A stretch of DNA of 64,000 bases from Prostheceraeus crozeri (lineage: Eukaryota; Platyhelminthes; Polycladida; Euryleptidae). Where the stretch lies: the NCBI GenBank assembly GCA_907163375.1, contig CAJQUW010001420.1:124001-188000 (forward strand), read 5' to 3'. A program made the translations under genes and the position numbers. Under the pieces are notes generated by a model. That model was not told the DNA's origin. It made no database searches and worked only from the letters and a program-made list of their open reading frames with translations. This document shows, one piece after another, positions 57,858-64,000 of the stretch (position 1 is its first letter; each line of letters begins with the position of its first letter).

Positions 57858-58254
57858 GGTCTTTTTTCAGATCTTTGTTGATGTCAAAAACCTGCTCGTG
57901 AACCGAAGATACAGATGAATTAGAATACGGACTCACCTCAGAAAACAAGAGATCGATTTCATTCTGAGCCAAGAAGTCTCTTCCTAAGATAACTGGGAAA
58001 TCGCTGTCATCATCCATCACGTAGAAGGTACGGCGAAATTTTCTACCATTCAGCATGAAGCTTACTTCACATTCTCTTTGAACGACGAAAGTGGCACGCT
58101 TAAGCACTGTTCTAAATGGGACTGGCTGAATGTGTCTCTCTACATAGCACGATAGAGGAATGTGCTGCAGGAGTTGACTGTCATTAACAAATGAGTTCGG
58201 TGATCCAGAATCAAGAAGCACTGAAGTCCGATAATGGCACGGTAAGATAGTCAC
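57733..58254 (-). pseudogene. Gypsy protease fossil
   Basis: SVLLDSGSPNSFVN carries the aspartic protease DSG motif, and FPVILGRDFLAQNEIDLLF is the flap-and-end motif of retroviral-type proteases. Part of the gypsy fossil. Confidence 0.82.
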
Positions 58255-58309
58255 TGAAGCGGTAACTATTCTTGTCGAATTACTAGTACCGCCAACTAGT
58301 AACTCCCAT

Positions 58310-58981
58310 TCCAGTTTTTTGACGATTTTCTATTAATCCATCTACCACGCTGTCCACGTTGCCCGCGCTGAGTGTTGCTGTGCGCAGTGCAGTATCTTGC
58401 TATATGATTTATTCCTCCGCATTTGTAACAAATTATGGTGTCAGACTGGGTTGAACGACTTGAGACTACTCAAAGTCGACTACTTGAACAGACGACGTAG
58501 CAGCTGTCTGAGGCGCACTGGGCTGCTCTGTGGGAAGTGTCTTCAAATGGTCAACAAAAGTGTTCAATGGTGTCGTGTAATCTCCATGAATCAACTGGCA
58601 AGCAGCCATCTTTAGCGAAGGCGGAAGAATCGAAATGAATTTTCGTAGCTGAGTCTCCTCGCTGGTATCAATGTAGACTGCAGCTTTCTTGATCACAGCA
58701 CTTAATTCGATGAGATTGTCAGAATATTTGATGTTCTCAAAGTTCGAAACAGGATCGACAGGTCGATTTCGCTCAAGACAAGCACGTCGTATTCTTTCGA
58801 AGACAGTATGTGTGGTCGCACGGTCGCCCCACGGCGAAACAATCTGTAGAATTTCTTCGCATACAAATGCAGCAATAATGTCCTTTATCTTATCCTCCTC
58901 AACACCTTTCAGCTTGCAGAATGATAGAAATTGAAGTTTCCAAGTGGCAAAGTCATTGTGTGTTTCCAACATGCGCATCAT
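58310..58981 (-). pseudogene. Gypsy gag fossil
   Basis: The capsid-like region begins MMRMLETHNDFATWKLQF and continues through PVDPVSNFENIKYSDN. A zinc knuckle, CYKCGGINHIARYC, follows with a basic GQRGQRGRW tail. Part of the gypsy fossil. Confidence 0.8.
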
Positions 58982-59016
58982 GGTTCGATCAATTGCCTGC
59001 TCTTCGCGACGTATAC

Positions 59017-59300
59017 ATGAATTTTTATATTAACAATCACAATCGTTAGACAACTTCAATAGCTGTCGTAATAATTTCAAAGACATAGCCCGCACTAGTG
59101 TGGGACCCGCTTTGCTTTGGGATTTTTTCATTAGTTACGACTTGTGTCTTGCTTTAGGTGACTCAGGTCGCTTTAGAAAGTGCTGGTCTACAGTGTGCCT
59201 ATTCACGAATATTGAAGTCCTTGATGACAATAAAAACTTTTTATCGCGATGTCATATGGAGTGATGTGCATTCAAGTTGTTCAGGTGTTTATAGAAATTG
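59017..59300. repeat. Repeat block X, copy 2 (matches 53547-53845)
   Basis: It resumes directly at the upstream end of the gypsy fossil. Together with ggttacc at the other end it shows that the fossil interrupts the repeat. Confidence 0.88.
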
Positions 59301-59319
59301 AAACAAATTAAACAGATTA

Positions 59320-59478
59320 TTAAAACACAATTTAAGAAAACGGAGAAATTTGCTAGATATGATATCTGTCATAATTTTGTAGCAATTCCAAGTAATGAAA
59401 TCATGGGAATCATCGTTCCATGATTGTAATGGTGTGTAGCGTGATGAACTATGTACTATAAGGCAGTGTTTGCACATT
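59320..59478. repeat. Repeat block Y, copy 2 (matches 53340-53513)
   Basis: Same orientation as copy 1 but on the other side of block X, so the order is permuted. Confidence 0.85.
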
Positions 59479-59607
59479 CTTAAATTACACAGGTTTACAA
59501 AGAAAAATTTTATTCTTCTTGCGTGAACTCTTTTATGAGTTCCTAACTAATTCGGGACAGAAAATTCAAATCTGATATCAGATTTACTCTATCACATCAG
59601 GATTTTT

Positions 59608-60047
59608 GGCTCAGTCTCATAATAGCGAATCTCAGAATAGCGAAAACGTAATCTTAAGAAGTCCTCAAGAAATCATGTTTATATAGTTTGTTAAAGGTAA
59701 TTGGATTAGTAAATAATAGCCATCATCAATGCCACCGAAAGGATACAAATTTCCTTATATGCATGTACATTGTACAATGTATATGAAATATATTCTCTAA
59801 AAACCCATTATGTGCGAGACAGCCCTGCAATAAGCTTGACGACTGAGTTCATTTGAAATGTATTTTTCGCGTAATCGGACTAGTCTTTCGTTTAAAGCAA
59901 CATTTTCGTCTCTCTCCTTTTTGTTGGTGCTCCAAAAGCCAGTTGATTCATCTTAATTAATCAAACAGACATAACTTCTCGAGGACTTCTTCAGATAATG
60001 CAATATGTTTTCGCTATTTTGAGATTCGCTGTTATGAGACGAGCCCG
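59608..60047. mobile_element. Short MITE with ~75-bp inverted ends
   Basis: The left end ggctcagtctcataatagcg pairs with the right end cgctgttatgagacgagccc; complementarity continues for about 75 bases (through atagcgaaaac and agtcctc). The flanks ggattttt and ggatttct agree in seven of eight bases, which would suit a hAT-type duplication. No coding content in 440 bases. Confidence 0.75.
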
Positions 60048-60327
60048 GATTTCTTGCTTTTGAACAAATATGATATTTGTCCTAAATCGCCAAATTACTG
60101 TGAATATTGACCAAATGTATACAAGTGAGAATATAGAGTGTCACTACATATTCAATCTACTCTATCTTCTTCATAAATATAAGGTATAAAGATAAAAAAC
60201 GTAATTCCAAAGTATTCGATTGCGACTCGAGATCATTAATGTGACGTAAATTCATTCAAAATGTAGAAACTCAAGGATATTTAATCAAGTAATCAGTTAG
60301 TTAATTCCATACAGTTGCATACATGTA
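60048..60327. other. Non-coding, no gene recognised
   Basis: AT-rich spacer between the MITE and the first Tc1 fragment. Confidence 0.4.
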
Positions 60328-60800
60328 CAGTAATGGCCACAAGTTTAGAGACACCCGTGGAATTTTACCGAAATTTAATTTGCAATATTTAAAAGTACAA
60401 ATTTCCAAAAATAATCGATTTATTTCCATGAAAAGTAAATCTAGAGTGTCACTAAAAGGCTAAAGTACAATGTCAGCTCAATATTTTGAATGACTTCCTT
60501 GATTTCGAATAACTTGTGCTATTCTGTTGGGCATTGAATCAACTAACTTTTGTCACAGGTCACCGTCAATCTCTCGGCACCACACATGCATGATTGCGTC
60601 CCTCAACTCTTTGATGTTCTGTGGACTCTTAGCAGCAACCTTCTTTTTCATAATAGTCCACAAAATCTCGATTGGGTTCAAGTCAGGCGAATTGCCTGGC
60701 CACTCGAGAACTTGGATTTGCTTGTCAAGAAGTTGTTGCAGGACTTGCAAATTTCTCATATTCTCAAGGGTCACATCGATTTCTATGCTGCAATCATTCA
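60328..60800 (-). pseudogene. Tc1 transposase C-terminal fragment with one element end
   Basis: Outside end: cagtaatggccacaagttta preceded by TA, a typical Tc1 terminal repeat. On the minus strand, WPGNSPDLNPIEILWTIMKK holds the final glutamate of the DDE core, followed by LRDAIMHVWCREI and, past a stop, LVDSMPNRIAQVIRNQG. The first two catalytic aspartates are missing, and the partner terminal repeat is not found. Confidence 0.85.
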
Positions 60801-60954
60801 AATCATCATAGTTAGAAGCACTACTGAATGATGTTCTACGTCACTATGTCATGTTATGTTGCTCTGTATTTTACACAGATATCCATAATTTGAATTTTTG
60901 AATATATCGCTTGGTTAGTCGAAGTGTGCATATTCTGTTCATTTCTGCGCTACT

Positions 60955-61225
60955 ATGGGTGGTAAACGAGAATATCGTCTGATATTCGTGCTCAAGCAAG
61001 GATTTTGAGCGAGGAAGGATATTCTGTGAGGAAAATTGCTCTACGCCTTATGTGCTCACCATCTGCAATCGGTAAAATTCTACAACGCTTCAAATCTACA
61101 GGCTCGTGTGAAATTCGCAAAAGATCAGGAAGACCCAGGAAAGTGTCTAAATCAGACAGCGCCTTGCTAAAAAGGATTGTGATGAAAGATCCTGCCATTA
61201 CTTCAACTGATTTACATCGCACAAA
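60955..61225 (+). pseudogene. Tc1 transposase N-terminal fragment, opposite strand
   Basis: It starts MGGKREY at 60955, then, after a frame change, ARILSEEGYSVRKIALRLM and AIGKILQRFKSTGSCEI, a paired-type helix-turn-helix, followed by the AT-hook-like RSGRPRKVSKSD and LLKRIVMKDPAITSTDLH. The frame then leaves the family. It points away from the C-terminal fragment at 60328-60800, so the two make a head-to-head pair, possibly halves of one element with an inversion. Confidence 0.83.
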
Positions 61226-61985
61226 TTCCTTTTTGAAAGGCATTTTGGAAGATTCTAGACTACTTTACATGCTGCATGCTATAAGGCATAACTATGCCAA
61301 TACTGATTTTAGCCCCGCAGAAGTTTTGAAGCACGCTGCGCCACTGTGTACTGCAGTCAGGTGTTGGTACTGGCAAACACGAATTTTCTGCAAAAGGTTT
61401 GAGAACCGTCCTACGATATTTAGGTGCTATTTCCGAATCGGAAAGTCATTTTTGCTCATCACGTCAGGTTTTCGAGATATTTGAATATTCAAATTTCAAA
61501 ATGGGCCCTATTTACAGATAAACACATGATTATCAGCAATTCATGATACAAATTCAAACAAATAACTTCATTTCTTATTCAAACGTTTGGTTGGGGAGCT
61601 TGAATTCAATATACACGATGTAGAACACGTATTATGTACAGCTTCATGACAAAATTGAAACTAAGGCTGTGGCTCAAGAAAAGCTCAATATGTTATTATA
61701 AATGTACGGTATGTTATAGAAATAGAGATTTTTTAACTATCATCACGTCTTGGACTAAATTTATATCCATACGGTGATTGACATTAGTTGCTTGTCATAA
61801 ACCTAAATATATTCAAATCCAGAAAAGTGCTTGTAGATCGATTGATCCCAAAATAGTTGATTTAGTCCCTCAAAATTAAAAGATCTTGAAATTGAACAGA
61901 ACTGCAGTGTACTATGATTAATTGGAGAGCTATAACCGAAATAAGGTTCGCTCTAGCAAAATATCTATTGTGCAGTAGACAGAAA
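61226..61985. other. Non-coding, no gene recognised
   Basis: Nothing recognised after the Tc1 fragment; AT-rich. Confidence 0.4.
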
Positions 61986-63204
61986 ACGAAGATACATGTA
62001 CAGCATAGGTTGTACAATGCAAATAGGAAATGATGTCATTTCTATAGATTTCATGAAAAACTATGAAATTGTTTTCCTTCCTGAGCGTCGTTGGTGTATA
62101 GTTTCCGGCAAATCTCTCATCAGACACCAACAATAGTCTGCTAACATGTGTCAGTCCCATCGATCTTGGCATCTCTGTTCCATCACCTGACATCCTGGTA
62201 AAATCTCTCACCTTGTCTATCGCTCACATTTCCTAATTTTTCTGGAAAATCGGACAGGTGACTATACAAGTAGTGCATCTTTATGCTCATTCTACAGCCC
62301 AATGACTGAAAAGACAAAAGCAACTCATCTACCAATTCTTGATAATTATCATCCCGCCTGTTTCCCAGACAATTTCTCACAACATCTGAGAAAGCTCTAC
62401 AAGCCATCAATTCTGCCACCGTCATTGTTGAGGGAAAGTTTGGATCATTCAGAAGTGTACGTATTTGAGGTCCATCGAAAATACTTGCATTTTTCTTCTC
62501 AATGCTCAATAATATAATAATAATAACGCTTATTCGGAAAATGAAAATCAAGTTATTACATAGCATGAGCCATTCACTGATTTACAGACGTGTATGGACG
62601 CAAAAATAATTGCTACTTCTGTTGTAGTTTCTTGCTGTATGCAGATGTGCAAAAACGAACAAAGGATAATGATCGTCGATGAGTTTTGGAGAGTGGAATT
62701 TCAAGGTGGTTACTGTATTTCAGGCGGCGTGGCATAAAAGGAAAAAGAATATTATCTTCTTGCATTGCTTCTTTAAAACAATTCATGCCTCTCTCATCAC
62801 GGCGAACTTTCTAAACCCCAAGACATTTTTCCAGACATTCGTTTCCGCAAATGATGCAATGACATAGACCATCATTTCTGCCACCGTCATTGTTGAGGGA
62901 AAGTTTGGATCATTTAGAAGTGTATACGTATTTGACGTCCATCGAAAATACCAGCCTTTTTCTTCTCAATACTCAAAACAAAGAATTCTGAACAAATGTA
63001 GCTGAAACACTCTCCATAATGATTGAGAGCTTTGACAAATTGTTTCTTTAGTCCTAATTTGATATGTAATGGAGGAAACACGCTATTCTCTCGTTCAACT
63101 ACTGGATCATTGACTATATTCTCATCACCACAAAATAAATTGGTTCTTGGAGGCTAGTTTCCCCTCACCCAGTGAGCGGATGTAGTTCTACTGTCCCAAT
63201 AACA
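61986..63204 (-). pseudogene. Decayed copy of an uncharacterised multicopy protein family
   Basis: In minus-strand order: CYWDSRTT near 63.2 kb, ENSVFPPLHIKLGLKKQFVK and NHYGECFSYICSEFF (63.13-63.0 kb), GIFDGRQIR, then after a disturbed stretch IFDGPQIRTLLNDPNFPS, CLGNRRDDNYQELVDELLLS, MSIKMHYLYSHLSDFPEKLG, VSDRQGERFYQD and finally a frame-shifted end with SDERFAGNYTP. I know this set (CLWDSR, LPPLHIKLG, GPQIR, SHLxxFP, GERFHQD) from unnamed proteins present in many copies in insects and other invertebrates, with no established function; they may derive from a transposon. About 105 bases (62405-62510) are repeated at 62875-62985 with some 365 unrelated bases between. Several frame changes and a stop make this a pseudogene. 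Confidence 0.7.
62875..62985. repeat. Partial duplication of 62405-62510
   Basis: The word ctgccaccgtcattgttgag and the following 90 bases occur in both places with about 10 differences. It duplicates the GPQIR part of the decayed protein gene. Confidence 0.85.
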
Positions 63205-64000
63205 CAAAAAAAACACGACTACTTTGTATATCCTACCTGTCTAGTAGCATCTAGAAGTACCTGAAAAGTAGCATCTAGAAGTCACTTTGATTTTGATGTT
63301 TTCAAGTAATGAGAGAAAGAATGAAGATGTGACGTTATGCACGTGTTAACTATCAGCTACACGTATGTCAGACTCAAACTGCGGTCAGACTCGCCGTGAT
63401 TATCCAGGCAGTGTGTCAAGTGTAACTCGTAAAGAATTCCCTGTCTTCGATCGGGTTGAATCACAGAGATGGACTGCTTCTTTGTGGGTTGCATGCAGTG
63501 GCCGCGATGATCTGAAAAGCGTCGCCGAGCTGTGTTCTGGCGCGCGAACGGCACATTGATAGATTGACTGATTTGTCGATGACATCAACGACCCATTGCT
63601 GATCATGTGCGGCTCGTGTTAGATTTTGGCCAATCCGTGCAATCTCGGCGACACTCCGGCGACTGCCTCTGAGAGAGGAAGAAAGAGACAGAAAACCATC
63701 TACTACAATTACACATCCATCCATTTGAAAGATGAAATAAAGACTTAAAGATAAGCCTAAGATGTAGCGTTTGGTCACTGGCGCACATTGTACATGATTA
63801 AAATATGTTGGAGATGTATCTAAAAAATACATTCGGGGAACTGCCTCGAATGCCCCAATGGACGCTGCGCCCCTGGCAGTACATCTGACTACTTTTTCAT
63901 TGACGTGTTGTGCAGAAACCTTTGTAAAAAGCCTACGTATTGCCTCTTCCTAAGAACATATGTTAGCCTTGGGTGATCACAACTGAAATTCAATGTATCT
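63205..64000. other. Non-coding, no gene recognised
   Basis: Open frames of 60-120 codons overlap on both strands near 63.4-63.8 kb but show no family motif or conserved partner. The base composition is less AT-rich around 63.38-63.67 kb. Confidence 0.4.

Larger units (their letters stand above)
55309..59012 (-). mobile_element. Ty3/gypsy LTR retrotransposon fossil
   Basis: The minus-strand order is gag with a zinc knuckle, protease, reverse transcriptase, RNase H, integrase, 3' LTR. The integrase lies after RNase H, the gypsy arrangement. The 5' LTR is not seen; the element stops at 59012, where repeat block X resumes. It sits between ggttacc at the left and tatacatgaat at the right, that is inside the Z-X repeat. 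It is broken in a handful of places but most domains are open, so it looks younger than the BEL fossil. With one LTR no divergence estimate is possible. Confidence 0.9.

Noticed and set aside
63357-63832. Overlapping open frames of 60-123 codons on both strands
   Set aside because: All frames are open because the local composition is less AT-rich; none has a recognised motif.

Overview
The window looks like nuclear DNA from an invertebrate animal. It is AT-rich and almost wholly made of mobile DNA. I see no rRNA, tRNA, CRISPR or operon structure. The mix (Crypton tyrosine recombinases, a Penelope-like element, RTE-type and other LINEs, BEL/Pao and Ty3/gypsy fossils, Tc1/mariner, hAT, piggyBac) fits marine invertebrates such as echinoderms, molluscs or cephalochordates. 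The genus cannot be read from the sequence, and the phylum guess is weak.

Layout. 0-7 kb: a patchwork of short dispersed repeats and hairpins around two Crypton copies (3146-4507, and an internally deleted 5216-5859). 7.2-7.9 kb: the only stretch resembling host exons, with good splice sites but no recognised product. 8.3-10.9 kb: a dispersed repeat interrupted by a Penelope-like element with a 12-bp target duplication; the uninterrupted paralogue lies inverted at 17.9-18.4 kb. 10.9-15.3 kb: no recognisable gene, with a GT-rich tract. 15.3-17.9 kb: a nearly intact third Crypton on the minus strand, a hairpin, and a long inverted-repeat element sitting inside another hairpin. 18.4-22.4 kb: a minus-strand LINE split by an RTE-type LINE. 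22.4-23.6 and 29.3-30.4 kb: a hAT-type MITE and a near-identical second copy of it plus its flank. 24.5-25.4 kb: a short motif repeated in both orientations. 26.7-29.2 kb: a hAT-type element holding a Tc1 element. 30.8-32.2 kb: a second Tc1. 32.4-35.2 kb: a fold-back element with ~735-bp arms. 36.2-38.5 kb: a direct repeat flanking a GGATC-rich hAT-type MITE. 40.0-42.3 kb: a TA-inserting MITE holding a mariner element. 43.1-52.6 kb: a decayed BEL/Pao fossil with a piggyBac copy, a second copy of the 40-kb MITE and probably a third insertion inside it. 52.6-59.5 kb: duplicated repeat blocks, a 78-bp tandem array and a Ty3/gypsy fossil. 59.6-63.2 kb: a MITE, opposed Tc1 fragments and a decayed copy of an uncharacterised multicopy gene family.

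The genes do not form a pathway. What the window offers is a record of nested insertions, several with readable target-site duplications and two with paralogous empty sites. Coordinates of element ends were found by eye from matching termini and should be treated as accurate to a few bases where a target duplication is quoted, and to tens of bases elsewhere.
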